Source: an uncultured Blastocatellia bacterium (GTDB lineage Bacteria > Acidobacteriota > Blastocatellia > Chloracidobacteriales > Chloracidobacteriaceae). Taken from it: a DNA stretch of 64,000 bases. Positions within the stretch are counted from its first letter, which is position 1. The number at the start of each line of letters is the position of its first letter. The notes under the pieces were generated by a model that saw nothing but the letters and a program-made list of their open reading frames with translations, was not told the DNA's origin and did not search any database. Position numbers and translations under genes: made by a program. Location: assembly GCA_937934745.1 (NCBI GenBank), contig CALGZC010000033.1, positions 1 through 64,000 on the forward strand, written 5' to 3'. This document shows, piece after piece, positions 1-8,662 of the stretch.

Positions 1-200
1 CTGTCTTACGGGATAGGCATCTGGTGCGAGAAGGGCGGGACACGCCTATGGGCGCTCGCCGAGCGGATGGTCTATGGAGCGAACCGCAGTGGGAAGCAGC
101 GCCCGCGCCAAAGCGACTCCGGGGTGGTGCAATGCCGCGCCTGAGCGCCGGAGGAATCTCCGGGCCTTCAGACCGGGGAGGATGTCAAGGAGGATGTCAA
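1..200 (+). mobile_element. Probable right end of an IS200/IS605-type (tnpB) element
   Basis: No intact gene is present. Positions 148-163 form a six-pair hairpin (CCGGAG, loop GAAT, CTCCGG), and about 158-200 read CTCCGGGCCTTCAGACC followed by GGGGAGGATGTCAA. From memory, this combination of an imperfect hairpin, GGGGAGGATG and a terminal TCAA resembles the right ends of IS200/IS605 elements that carry tnpB, where the same bases form the tail of the guide (omega/re) RNA. An open frame from position 1 to the TGA near 143 could be the last codons of a tnpB, but I cannot recognise its sequence. The body of the element would lie to the left of the window. This is a pattern match only; a structured non-coding RNA of another kind is possible. 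Confidence 0.4.
177..200 (+). repeat. Perfect 12-bp tandem repeat GGAGGATGTCAA x2
   Basis: GGAGGATGTCAA occurs twice head to tail, at 177-188 and 189-200. The unit coincides with the proposed terminal sequence of the IS605-like right end, so the end appears duplicated at the junction with flanking DNA. Slippage or a second transposition event could produce this. Confidence 0.8.
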
Positions 201-296
201 GTCAGTAACGGCTTCAAACAATCCCTAATGCCCTGTAACCTCGGTTAGGGCCGCTTCTTGAGGAAAGGGCACAGAAGCCGGCCGTTGTTGAGATGT

Positions 297-1184
297 ATGC
301 AACGAGAACGCTTGATTGGTATGGCCTGTATTGTTGCGGCTGCAGTCCTGTGGAGCCTGGGCGGTGTCGGCATCAAATCAGCACAGACGTATCCCCTGGC
401 CATTGCCGGCTTGCGGAGTTTGTTTGCCCTCACCGTACTGGCCATTGTCCTGCTATGGCGGATGCGACGTGAGGACTTTCTCATTCGCGATACGCTGCGG
501 CGGCGGTACGTTTGGTGGGGGGCGGCTGGTTATGCGCTGACGATGGTTTCTTTTACGTGGGCAAATAAGCTGACGACGGCCGCCAATGCGATTTTACTTC
601 AATACACAGCCCCGATTTTCGTGGCGTTGCTGGCGCGGCCGTTGCTTGATGAGCCGATTACCCGCCGTGACCGCTGGGCGATTGGCGGGTGTCTGTTCGG
701 TATGGCGTGGTTTTTTTTAGGCAAGTTGAGCTGGTCGGGCCTAACCGGCAACCTACTGGCCATTGTCGCCGGCATTGGCTTTGCCTCGATTGCCGTTTGC
801 TTGCGTGCAGACGCCCGAACGCAGCCGCCGGCAGGCGGTTCTCCCCCGTCAAGTTTGGTTTTGATTGCGCTTGGCAATGCCGTCACCGCCGGACTGTGTG
901 CCCCGGTTATAGTTGCCGCACTACCTGTGCCGTTGCCGACACTGGGTTTGCTGGCCGGTTTGGGTATCTTGCAGATCGGCGTTGCCTATGTGCTGTTTGC
1001 CATGGGCGTCAGTCGCGTTTCGGCGCTGGAAAGTACGCTATTGGCCATGCTGGAGCCGATTTTGAATCCGGTCTGGGTTGCCTTGGTTACGGGTGAACGT
1101 CCGGCAGCAACGGCGCTGCTGGGTGGGGCTATGGTGATCGGCGTCATTGTTTGGCGACAGATCGGGCAGCCATCCGCCGCCTGA
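297..1184 (+). CDS. EamA-family (DMT superfamily) permease
   Basis: This is an integral membrane transporter of the drug/metabolite transporter superfamily. About ten hydrophobic segments are arranged as two EamA repeats, and the typical motif LLQYTAPIFVALLA closes the first repeat. The second repeat carries LESTLLAMLEPILNPVW, the usual family signature with a Glu-Pro pair. The substrate cannot be told from sequence; relatives export amino acids or metabolites. I chose ATG 297 (protein starting MQRERLIGMACIV) because it places the start directly before the first membrane segment. An in-frame TTG at 258 would add 13 charged residues. No strong ribosome binding site marks either start. It stands alone ahead of nrdJ, with 117 bases between them. 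Confidence 0.85.
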   Translation: MQRERLIGMACIVAAAVLWSLGGVGIKSAQTYPLAIAGLRSLFALTVLAIVLLWRMRREDFLIRDTLRRRYVWWGAAGYALTMVSFTWANKLTTAANAILLQYTAPIFVALLARPLLDEPITRRDRWAIGGCLFGMAWFFLGKLSWSGLTGNLLAIVAGIGFASIAVCLRADARTQPPAGGSPPSSLVLIALGNAVTAGLCAPVIVAALPVPLPTLGLLAGLGILQIGVAYVLFAMGVSRVSALESTLLAMLEPILNPVWVALVTGERPAATALLGGAMVIGVIVWRQIGQPSAA

Positions 1185-1301
1185 GACTGTGGACACTACG
1201 ACTGCCGGTTGAAACACCACATATCGTTGCTACAGGGCGCATAAAACGCTATTCATAGGGCACACAGCTATCCATACCGACACAGTCTAGGTAGAGAACC
1301 C

Positions 1302-3701
1302 ATGCAAACTGCTGCGATCCTTGGAAGGGAAGCTCCCTCCACCCTGCCGTCCGTAATTGTCAAACGTGATGGGCGCACCGTCGGGTGGAATCCCGAACGT
1401 ATTGTCCGGGCCATTGCGCTGGCTTTTTACGCCGTTCGGCACAACAACGCCCCGAACCCTTTCAGCGATGCCCCTGAAGTGCGCTACGGCCTCGATGAAG
1501 ATGACTTTGCCGAAGCCCAGCGCATCACCGAGATGGTCGTCAATAACGTCCGGCTGCGCGCCCAGCATGGCCAGCAACCCACAGTCGAGCAGGTCCAGGA
1601 CATCGTGGAAATGATGATCGCCGGCGCCGGTCACTTTGATGTCGCGAAAAGCTACGTCCTCTATCGCGCCAAGAAAGCCGAAGCCCGCATCCATAAGCAT
1701 CACGAAAACGGCCTGGCCGACTACATTGCCGTCAGCAAGTACACCCGCTACCGCGCAGACCTCGGACGCCGTGAACTGTGGCCCGAGGCCGTCGCACGGG
1801 TCTTTGCGATGCACCGGAAACGCTTCCAGCATCTGCTGGCAACCCCAGTGCCGGAAATCGGCACCACCGTCGGCGAACTCATTGACCAGGCCGAACAAGA
1901 TGTTCTTCAGCGGCGCGCGCTGCCCTCCATGCGCTCACTCCAGTTCGGCGGCCTCGCCGTCGAGGCCAACAACGCCCGCATGTACAACTGCTGCTTCGGC
2001 CATATTGACCACCCACGCAAGTTTGCCGAGGCGACCTGGTTACTCCTATCCGGCGTCGGGGTCGGCTTTTCAGTCCAGAAACACCACATCGCGCAACTCC
2101 CGCCCCTGCCCCTGCGCAAACCCGTTGACGATCTTCCGGTCCGCCACTTCTCCATCCCCGACAGCATTGAAGGCTGGGCCGACGCCGTCGAGGCACTGAT
2201 CCAGAGCTACTACACGGGCCACTATGTCGAGTTCGACTACTCCCGCATCCGGCCGAAAGGCAGCTTGCTACGCACGTCTGGCGGACGCGCGCCCGGTCAC
2301 CTCCCCCTCAAGCGCGCCCTGGAAAGCATCCGCAGCGTGCTGGACGGCGCCGCGGGGCGCAAACTCAAGCCGATTGAAGCCTACGACATCCTCATGCACG
2401 CCGCCGGCGCCGTCATCTCCGGCGGAATCCGCCGCAGCGCCACGATTGCCCTCTTCAGCCCGGATGATGAAGAGATGATCAACGCCAAAACCGGCAACTG
2501 GTTCACCACCCACCCCCAACGGCAGTTCTCCAACAACAGTGCCGTCCTCGTCCGCCGCGAAGCCAAGCGCGAGCAATTCCAGGCGCTGTTTGACGCCGTC
2601 CGGCAGTTCGGTGAACCCGGCTTCTACTTCACCGAACACCCCGACTACGGCGCCAACCCCTGCGTCGAAATCGGTCTGATGCCGCTGCTGACCGTGGATG
2701 AAGCCGCACAGCAACGACTCCAGGCGCTGGGGTACACCGAACCCGTCCAGATCGGCGCGACCCTCTCCGGCTGGCAGCACTGCAATCTCTCGACCATCAA
2801 CGGACGAGCCTGCCGGACGCCGGAGGATTTCTATGCCCTCTGCCGCACCGCCGCCGTCATCGGCACGCTCCAGGCCGCCTACACCACCATGCCCTACCTC
2901 GGCCCCGTCACCCAGGTCATCAACGAACGTGAAGCCCTGCTCGGCGTCTCGATCTGCGGCATCCTGGATCGCCCCGACGTCCTGCTCAACCCCGCCGTCC
3001 TCCGCTGCGGCGCCGAAATCGCCAAGGCGACCAACGCCGCCCTCGCGCCCATCATCGGCATCAACCGCGCCGCGCGCGTCACCTGCGTCAAGCCCGAAGG
3101 CACTGCGTCACTCCTGCTCGGCACCGCCAGCGGCATCCACCCGCACCATGCCAAACGCTACTTCCGGCGCGTGCAGGCGGCGCGCACCGAAACGGTCTAT
3201 CAGTTCTTCCGCCGGCATAACCCCCACATGACCGAAGTCTATGGGATGAAACCGGACACCACTGATGTCATCACCTTCCCCGTGGAAGCGCCCGAAGGTG
3301 CCATCACCAAGAAAGACCTCAGCGCGACGCAGTTCCTTGAGATCGTCAAACTCGTGCAGGAACACTGGGTCAAACCCGGAACGGCGCACGAAGACTACCA
3401 TCCGGGTCTGTACCATAACGTCTCCAATACGGTTGTCGTCCGCCCGCACGAATGGGAGGCGGTGGCCGACTACATCTGGGAACACCGCGCCATCTTCACG
3501 GGTATCGCGATCCTCCCGGCCAGCGGCGATAAGGATTATCCCCAGGCGCCCCTTGAAGAAGTCTGCACCCCGCAGGACATCGCGCGCTGGAATGCGTTGC
3601 GGTACAACCCCGTGGACTACGGCGCACTGCGTGAGACGGCCGATGAGACCAACTTTAAGGAGATTGCCGCCTGCGCTGCCGGTGGGTGTGAACTCGGGTG
3701 A
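1302..3701 (+). CDS. nrdJ: Class II (adenosylcobalamin-dependent) ribonucleotide reductase
   Basis: The enzyme reduces ribonucleotides to deoxyribonucleotides with a thiyl radical generated from coenzyme B12, so it works with or without oxygen. The 799-residue protein starts with an ATP-cone (about residues 18-115, VIVKRDGRTVGWN). The barrel follows, with paired cysteines at 230-231 (MYNCCFGH), the radical-site motif NPCVEIG (N-x-C-x-E) and HCNLSTIN. The C-terminus CAAGGCELG (Cys791, Cys796) is the swinging redox pair expected of monomeric RTPR-type enzymes. No NrdB-like subunit gene is nearby, which fits class II. ATG 1302 is the first start in frame. The stop overlaps the next start (TGATG), so translation is probably coupled. 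I see no cobalamin riboswitch in the 117-base leader. Confidence 0.93.
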   Translation: MQTAAILGREAPSTLPSVIVKRDGRTVGWNPERIVRAIALAFYAVRHNNAPNPFSDAPEVRYGLDEDDFAEAQRITEMVVNNVRLRAQHGQQPTVEQVQDIVEMMIAGAGHFDVAKSYVLYRAKKAEARIHKHHENGLADYIAVSKYTRYRADLGRRELWPEAVARVFAMHRKRFQHLLATPVPEIGTTVGELIDQAEQDVLQRRALPSMRSLQFGGLAVEANNARMYNCCFGHIDHPRKFAEATWLLLSGVGVGFSVQKHHIAQLPPLPLRKPVDDLPVRHFSIPDSIEGWADAVEALIQSYYTGHYVEFDYSRIRPKGSLLRTSGGRAPGHLPLKRALESIRSVLDGAAGRKLKPIEAYDILMHAAGAVISGGIRRSATIALFSPDDEEMINAKTGNWFTTHPQRQFSNNSAVLVRREAKREQFQALFDAVRQFGEPGFYFTEHPDYGANPCVEIGLMPLLTVDEAAQQRLQALGYTEPVQIGATLSGWQHCNLSTINGRACRTPEDFYALCRTAAVIGTLQAAYTTMPYLGPVTQVINEREALLGVSICGILDRPDVLLNPAVLRCGAEIAKATNAALAPIIGINRAARVTCVKPEGTASLLLGTASGIHPHHAKRYFRRVQAARTETVYQFFRRHNPHMTEVYGMKPDTTDVITFPVEAPEGAITKKDLSATQFLEIVKLVQEHWVKPGTAHEDYHPGLYHNVSNTVVVRPHEWEAVADYIWEHRAIFTGIAILPASGDKDYPQAPLEEVCTPQDIARWNALRYNPVDYGALRETADETNFKEIAACAAGGCELG

Positions 3702-4702
3702 TGCCGTTGCGGCCAGACACCATCACTGCTGCCATACCACACCTAATGGCTGAGTGGCTTGCCGGACGGCTGGCGGACACCGAGGCCGATGCCTTGCTGC
3801 CCCACCTAACACCCGACGTGGCAACCTATGAGCAGTTTGTGGCGCTGCTCAACGCCGTTAGGCCAACGGTTATCCCACTGCCGCCTGTGGAGGGCGACAT
3901 TCTGGATTGTTGCGGAACAGGCGGTAGTGGGCGACCGCACTTCAACGTTTCGACGACAGTGGCGTTTGTCCTCGCGACGGCCGGGGTCCGGGTTGTCAAG
4001 TTCGGCAACCGTGCTGCAACAAGCACCGCCGGAAGCTTTGACCTGCTCGAACGGCTAGGCGTCCCGGTCGAATACCCACCGGAGCGGATTTCCGACCTGC
4101 TTGAAGCGACGAATCTGGCGTTTCTCTATGCGCCGCAGTGTTATCCGGCGCTCAAATTGGTTGCGGCGGCGCGGCGGCGGTTCGGGCGCCCAACCCTGTT
4201 CAACTACATCGGGCCGTTGCTGCATCCGCTGTGGCCGGCGCGGCGATTGGTCGGCGTCTCACACCCACGCATGCAGGTCTTTGTCGCGCAATGGCTGGCG
4301 GATGATCCGCGCACCCGGCGGGCATTGGTCGTTCGCAGCGAAGACAACAGTGACGAGCTTGCACCCCGGAGCGCGTCGGTCATATACAATGTGACGCACC
4401 GGCACATTGTCAAATACCGCTGGTCGGCGGCCGAAGTTGAGTCTCTGTCGGGCGTACTCGACTCAAGCCCGCTTGACTACGCGCCGGAAACAAACGTCAA
4501 ACTGTTTTGGCGGATCGTCGCCGGAGCGGATACAGCGTCGTTTGCCTACCATAGTGTTTGTCTCAACGCCGGGCTGGGCTTTGTCGCTGCCGGGCGCGTA
4601 GAAACCCTGGCGGAAGGCGCGGAGCTTGCCGCCGAGTTGCTCGCCGGCGGGTGCGTCAAACGCCACGTTGAAGCCTTTCTGGCGCGCATTCAGACAGCCT
4701 AG
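3701..4702 (+). CDS. trpD: TrpD-family phosphoribosyltransferase (anthranilate phosphoribosyltransferase homologue)
   Basis: TrpD attaches phosphoribose from PRPP to anthranilate, the second step of tryptophan synthesis. The fold signatures are clear: CCGTGGSG with FNVSTT (PRPP loop, about 70-86), GNRAATSTAG (102-111), LFNYIGPLLHP (166-176) and a metal-binding DE pair in NSDEL. Two residues that normally touch anthranilate look changed: the His of the KHGN motif is Phe101 and the His of the YHPA motif is Tyr148. The catalytic-site Arg in AARRRFG is kept. The gene therefore may be a divergent TrpD or a relative with another acceptor. It starts at ATG 3701 within the nrdJ stop (GTG 3698 is an alternative) and lies far from trpE and trpG. 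Confidence 0.75.
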   Translation: MPLRPDTITAAIPHLMAEWLAGRLADTEADALLPHLTPDVATYEQFVALLNAVRPTVIPLPPVEGDILDCCGTGGSGRPHFNVSTTVAFVLATAGVRVVKFGNRAATSTAGSFDLLERLGVPVEYPPERISDLLEATNLAFLYAPQCYPALKLVAAARRRFGRPTLFNYIGPLLHPLWPARRLVGVSHPRMQVFVAQWLADDPRTRRALVVRSEDNSDELAPRSASVIYNVTHRHIVKYRWSAAEVESLSGVLDSSPLDYAPETNVKLFWRIVAGADTASFAYHSVCLNAGLGFVAAGRVETLAEGAELAAELLAGGCVKRHVEAFLARIQTA

Positions 4703-5214
4703 GCACGGCTGACGCGCGGAAAAGCAACGCGAAGCGCCGGCAATAGGGCGGCCGATAGCGCTTCGCCGTATGCACCGTTGGCCGGAGCTGACCGGTCTGC
4801 CGGGTGCTTTGCGCGATGCGGATCAGGAGCGGCGTACCCGGAGCTGCGCCGGCGGGCGTGCTTGGTTGATTGTCGGGCGTGGGAAGCCGCAAGTGCACCA
4901 GACAATCGGCGCCCGATATGTCGCACGCCTTCCTAGAACGCAATCAAGGACATCTGCTCAGCACGGCGCGGTCGGTGAAAACGCTGTGTCTTCGGCCCTG
5001 TTGACCGAGCAGTTGATCGGGGCGCCGGTAGGGACAACCTGTGCCGGGTGTCCTCCGCTGCACGTCGCCGCCGTCTGTTGGCCGGTGCTGTCTGGTCCCG
5101 CTCACGGCGAGCGCCAACGTTTGACCGTTGCGCCGGTTGGGGCCATGATGACTTTGCCAGCTTGAGTTTTTGTTGATGGGTTTTCCTTGAGTTGTTCAGG
5201 AGGGCAGGAAGGCT
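4703..5214. other. Intergenic region without a supported gene
   Basis: The 512 bases between trpD and the flavin monooxygenase hold an open frame from 4770 to 5165, but its translation has no recognisable motif, is rich in Arg, Gly and Pro, and lacks a ribosome binding site. I treat it as chance. A nine-pair hairpin lies just after trpD (separate entry), and AGGAGGG at 5198-5204 is the ribosome binding site of the next gene. Confidence 0.6.
4729..4766 (+). terminator. Hairpin downstream of trpD, possible terminator
   Basis: GCGAAGCGC (4729-4737) pairs perfectly with GCGCTTCGC (4758-4766) across a 20-base loop, 27 bases after the trpD stop. There is no U-run after it, so it is a poor intrinsic terminator. 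It could stabilise the 3' end of the nrdJ-trpD transcript. Confidence 0.35.
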
Positions 5215-6522
5215 ATGGAGGACCGTGCCGATCGAGTGCTGATCATTGGCGCCGGACCAACCGGTTTAGTGGTGGCGCGCGCGCTCAAGCAGGCCGCCAT
5301 TCCCTATGATCAAGTTGACGCCGATGAAGATGTCGGCGGCAATTGGCGGCATGGCGTCTATACAACGGCGCACATCATTTCCTCACGCAAGACCACGTCA
5401 TTCCCCGAATACCCGATGCCTGCGGACTACCCGGATTTTCCAAGTTGCGCTCAGATGCTGGCTTACCTGAGCGACTACGCCCGCCATTTCGGACTGCGCG
5501 AAAGCATTGAGTTTCGACGGGAAGTCACCCTGGCAACACCGCTTGAAGACTGGACCTGGCGCGTCCGGTTCGCCGACGGCGTGGAACGGCGCTACAAAGC
5601 TCTTGTGGTCTGCAACGGTCACCACTGGGATCGGCGCTTTCCCGACTATCCGGGGCGCTTTGCGGGCGAGTGGCTACACTCTAAAGACTACCGGCAGCCC
5701 GACCAGCTCGTCGGGAAGCGCGTTTTGGTCATCGGAGGCGGGAACTCAGCCTGCGACATCGCTTCTGAGGCTGCCCGCGTCGCCGTCTGTAGCCACCTGA
5801 GCCTGCGGCGCGGCTACTGGTTTTTACCCAAGACCATGTTCGGCATCCCGACGGTGGAAATCATGCGGGGGTGGATGCCCGTACCGGTGCAACGTGCCTT
5901 GCTACGGGTGTTGCTGCGCATCATTGTGGGACGCTACACGCAGTACGGCCTGCCCGAGCCAGATCACAAAATCTTCGAGCGCCACCCAACGGTCAACTCG
6001 GAGCTGCTCCATTACCTCAAGCATGGACGCATTCGGCCGCGCCCCGACATCGCGCGTTTCGACGGGCGGACGGTCCATTTCGTTGATGGAACGGCCGATG
6101 AGTACGATCTGGTCGTTTGCGCGACGGGCTTTTATGTGAGCTTTCCGTTCTTGCCGCCGGGGCTGGTGACGGTCAACGGCAGCGTAGCGCAGCTTTACGC
6201 CGGGGTCGTCCCGCCGCGGACGCGAAATCTCTACATTTTCGGCACGACGCAGCCGCGCTACGGCTTTGGCCCGCTGGCGAGTCCGGCGGCGGATTTGCTG
6301 GCGCGTCTCATTCGGATGCAGGAGGCGATGACCTTGCCGTTGAGCATTGTGTTCGAGGCGAGCGGGGAAAAGCTGCCGACGACGCATCTGGTTGACCCGC
6401 ATGCGGCGCTGCGGCGCATGTGGCTGGCGCAGCGCCTGCTCCCGCTGCTGGCGCGCAAGGAGCGACGGCTGCGGGCGCGCGGCACAGCGCTGCCGCTCTG
6501 GACGCCGCTGCAGGCCGCCTAA
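5215..6522 (+). CDS. Flavin-containing monooxygenase family protein
   Basis: This is a predicted cytoplasmic FAD/NADPH enzyme that oxygenates a small N- or S-containing or carbonyl compound; the substrate is unknown. The 435-residue protein has the FAD-binding GAGPTG near residues 10-15, the family fingerprint F-x-G-x-x-x-H (FAGEWLHSKDY), the NADPH-binding GGGNSACD and the ATG-type motif VVCATGFYVSFPF. This order is diagnostic for group B flavin monooxygenases. ATG 5215 is preceded by the strong ribosome binding site AGGAGGG (5198-5204). The gene appears to be a single unit; its neighbours are unrelated. Confidence 0.9.
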   Translation: MEDRADRVLIIGAGPTGLVVARALKQAAIPYDQVDADEDVGGNWRHGVYTTAHIISSRKTTSFPEYPMPADYPDFPSCAQMLAYLSDYARHFGLRESIEFRREVTLATPLEDWTWRVRFADGVERRYKALVVCNGHHWDRRFPDYPGRFAGEWLHSKDYRQPDQLVGKRVLVIGGGNSACDIASEAARVAVCSHLSLRRGYWFLPKTMFGIPTVEIMRGWMPVPVQRALLRVLLRIIVGRYTQYGLPEPDHKIFERHPTVNSELLHYLKHGRIRPRPDIARFDGRTVHFVDGTADEYDLVVCATGFYVSFPFLPPGLVTVNGSVAQLYAGVVPPRTRNLYIFGTTQPRYGFGPLASPAADLLARLIRMQEAMTLPLSIVFEASGEKLPTTHLVDPHAALRRMWLAQRLLPLLARKERRLRARGTALPLWTPLQAA

Positions 6523-6937
6523 GCCGGCTCGCCGCTTGGCGCGATCAGGTTCCATTCCTGCGGGAATCCTGTGAGAAAAACGCGCGGAGTCTTGCCGTCG
6601 CGTCACGTATCGCCAGGCGCGAAGGACCCAGCAAACGCCGCCCAGGCGGGCATCCCGCGCTTGTTTTCCGACCCGCCCCGCGCCAACAGCCAGCGTCGGG
6701 CGCGCCGCTCCCGCCAAGCCGTCACAGCGCCAAGCGGCTTGGGCTTTTAGATTGCCGGTCGCGCTTGACCGGGCGGAAGGCCTCCAGTAGTAGAATCACG
6801 TGTAAGACATCCTCACATAGCGCTGCAACGCGCAACGCCGACGCTTTTGCAGAGCGAATTTCAGGAAGGCAGCGGCAGTTGTCTTTTCTTGAGTCTGATA
6901 AAGATATTTCGAGCGAGGGGATAAAATCGGAGGGAAC
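6523..6937. other. Intergenic region, likely promoter of the SulP-carbonic anhydrase pair
   Basis: No gene is supported in these 415 bases. The last 60 bases become AT-richer (TGATAAAGATATTT about 6896-6909, GGGATAAAATC about 6919-6929), which is where a promoter would be expected. The ribosome binding site CGGAGGGA precedes ATG 6938. I could not assign a specific operator. Confidence 0.5.
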
Positions 6938-8662
6938 ATGGGTAGGGACGGCTGGTCGCCAAAGCTGGTTTCGTCGTTGGCCGATTACAACTTCAAGACG
7001 TTTTTTTCGGACTTGGTTGCCGGCTTGACGGTTGGCTTGGTGTCGTTGCCGCTCGCGCTAGCTTTCGCCATTGCTTCCGGCGTGCCGCCGGAGGCGGGCC
7101 TGTACTGCGCCTGCGTCGCCGGGTTTTTGATTTCGGCGCTTGGCGGCTCGAAAACGCAGATCGGCGGTCCGACGGGCGCGTTTGTGGTGATTGTCTTCGG
7201 CATTGTCGCCCAGCACGGGCTGAATGGCCTCTTGGTCTGCACGCTCATGGCCGGCGTGATGCTCGTCGTCTTGGGCGTCACCGGGTTGGGAACGGCGATT
7301 CAGTTTGTGCCGTATCCCGTCATCCTTGGGTTTACCAACGGGATTGCCGTCCTGATCGCCAGCACTCAGATCAAGGATTTTTTTGGCCTTCAGATAGAAA
7401 GCGCTCCTGGCGATTTCTTGGGCCGCATGAAAGTCATTCTGGGTCACTTTCACACCCTATCGCCGGTGACGACCGGGTTGGCAGCCGGGACATTGCTTTT
7501 GCTGATTCTGTGTGTGAAATTTCTCAAAAAGGTTCCTGGCTCGATTGTCGCGCTGTTCCTTGGTACAGGTTTGGTGGCGGCCTTCAATCTCCCGGTAGAA
7601 ACGATTGGAACGCGCTTTGGCGGACTGCCGAGCGGCTTGCCGAGCATCGCGCCGCCACAGTTCCGGCCGGAGATGCTCTCGGTGTTGTTCCAGCCGGCCC
7701 TGACGATTGCTTTGCTGGGCGCGATTGAATCGTTGATGTCCGCCGTTGTTGCGGATCGCATGAGCGGCGACCGACACAACCCAAACGTCGAACTCATCGC
7801 CCAGGGCATTGCCAACATCGCGGTGCCGTTTGTCGGCGGCATCCCGGCGACCGGGGCAATTGCCCGCACGGCGACCAACATTCGCTCCGGGGCCAAGACG
7901 CCGGTGGCCGGCATCATCAATGCGCTGACGATTCTGGCGATTTTACTTTTCGCCGCCCCCCTGGCCAGCCACGTGCCGCTGGCCGTGTTGTCGGCGATTT
8001 TGTTCATGACTGCCTACAACATGGGTGAGTGGCATGAGATTCCAAAACTGCTCAGAATGTCGGGGGCGACGATTATCGTCTGGCTTGTGACCTTTGCGCT
8101 GACGGTTTTTGCCGATCTGACGGTGGCGGTTCAGGTCGGCATAGTGCTTGCGGCGCTGCTCTTCATCCGCAAAGTGGCCAAAACCACGACAGTTTCCTGG
8201 GTAACCCCAGATGACCTAGAGGACCAGCAACTGCACATCATCCAGGATCAAAAAATCCCTGATTATGTAACCGTACTGCACGTCCAGGGTCCGTTTCTCT
8301 TTGGCGCGACCCGGAAGCTGGACGATGTGGCCAAACGCCTTGAATCTTTCGCCCCGGTTGTGATCCTCGATCTCAGCGCTATGACGGCAATTGACGCCAC
8401 CGGCTTGCTGACGCTCGAGGCGTTTGCCAAGCGGCTGAAGGCCAGCGGTCGCGCCATGATCTTGAGCGCCATCCGGCCGCAGCCGGCCAAGCTGCTCAGG
8501 CAGTTGAGGTTTGAAAGGCTCATCGGACAAGAAAACTTTTGCCCGCATATCAATGCCGCGTTGGAGCGGGCCAAGGCGCTCTATGAAAAGCTGAATCAGG
8601 CGGCGGCGGCGGACGCGGCAGCGCGCGTTACCTCTGAGAGCATACACGGAGCTAAGCCATGA
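6938..8662 (+). CDS. SulP-family anion transporter with STAS domain, probable bicarbonate transporter
   Basis: The protein (574 residues) is an inner-membrane SLC26/SulP permease. The N-terminal part has many membrane segments and family motifs such as GLTVGLVSLPLALAFAIASG, GGPTGAFVVIVFGI and the GGIPATGAIARTATN segment. Residues from about 430 form a cytoplasmic STAS domain (VVILDLSAMTAIDATGLLTL). SulP proteins carry sulfate, bicarbonate or other anions. The next gene is a carbonic anhydrase whose start overlaps this stop (ATGA), so bicarbonate is the most likely substrate, as for cyanobacterial BicA; this is inference from context. The ribosome binding site CGGAGGGA supports ATG 6938. Confidence 0.9.
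   Translation: MGRDGWSPKLVSSLADYNFKTFFSDLVAGLTVGLVSLPLALAFAIASGVPPEAGLYCACVAGFLISALGGSKTQIGGPTGAFVVIVFGIVAQHGLNGLLVCTLMAGVMLVVLGVTGLGTAIQFVPYPVILGFTNGIAVLIASTQIKDFFGLQIESAPGDFLGRMKVILGHFHTLSPVTTGLAAGTLLLLILCVKFLKKVPGSIVALFLGTGLVAAFNLPVETIGTRFGGLPSGLPSIAPPQFRPEMLSVLFQPALTIALLGAIESLMSAVVADRMSGDRHNPNVELIAQGIANIAVPFVGGIPATGAIARTATNIRSGAKTPVAGIINALTILAILLFAAPLASHVPLAVLSAILFMTAYNMGEWHEIPKLLRMSGATIIVWLVTFALTVFADLTVAVQVGIVLAALLFIRKVAKTTTVSWVTPDDLEDQQLHIIQDQKIPDYVTVLHVQGPFLFGATRKLDDVAKRLESFAPVVILDLSAMTAIDATGLLTLEAFAKRLKASGRAMILSAIRPQPAKLLRQLRFERLIGQENFCPHINAALERAKALYEKLNQAAAADAAARVTSESIHGAKP

Noticed and set aside
1185-1301. Possible cobalamin riboswitch before nrdJ
   Set aside because: The 117-base leader lacks the B12 box and the conserved core, and is too short for the full aptamer.
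1287-1898. Long antisense frames across nrdJ and other genes
   Set aside because: They mirror the codon pattern of the real genes in GC-rich DNA and carry no family motifs.
4770-5165. 131-codon open frame between trpD and the monooxygenase gene
   Set aside because: No ribosome binding site, no recognisable motif and an amino-acid composition typical of chance frames in GC-rich DNA.
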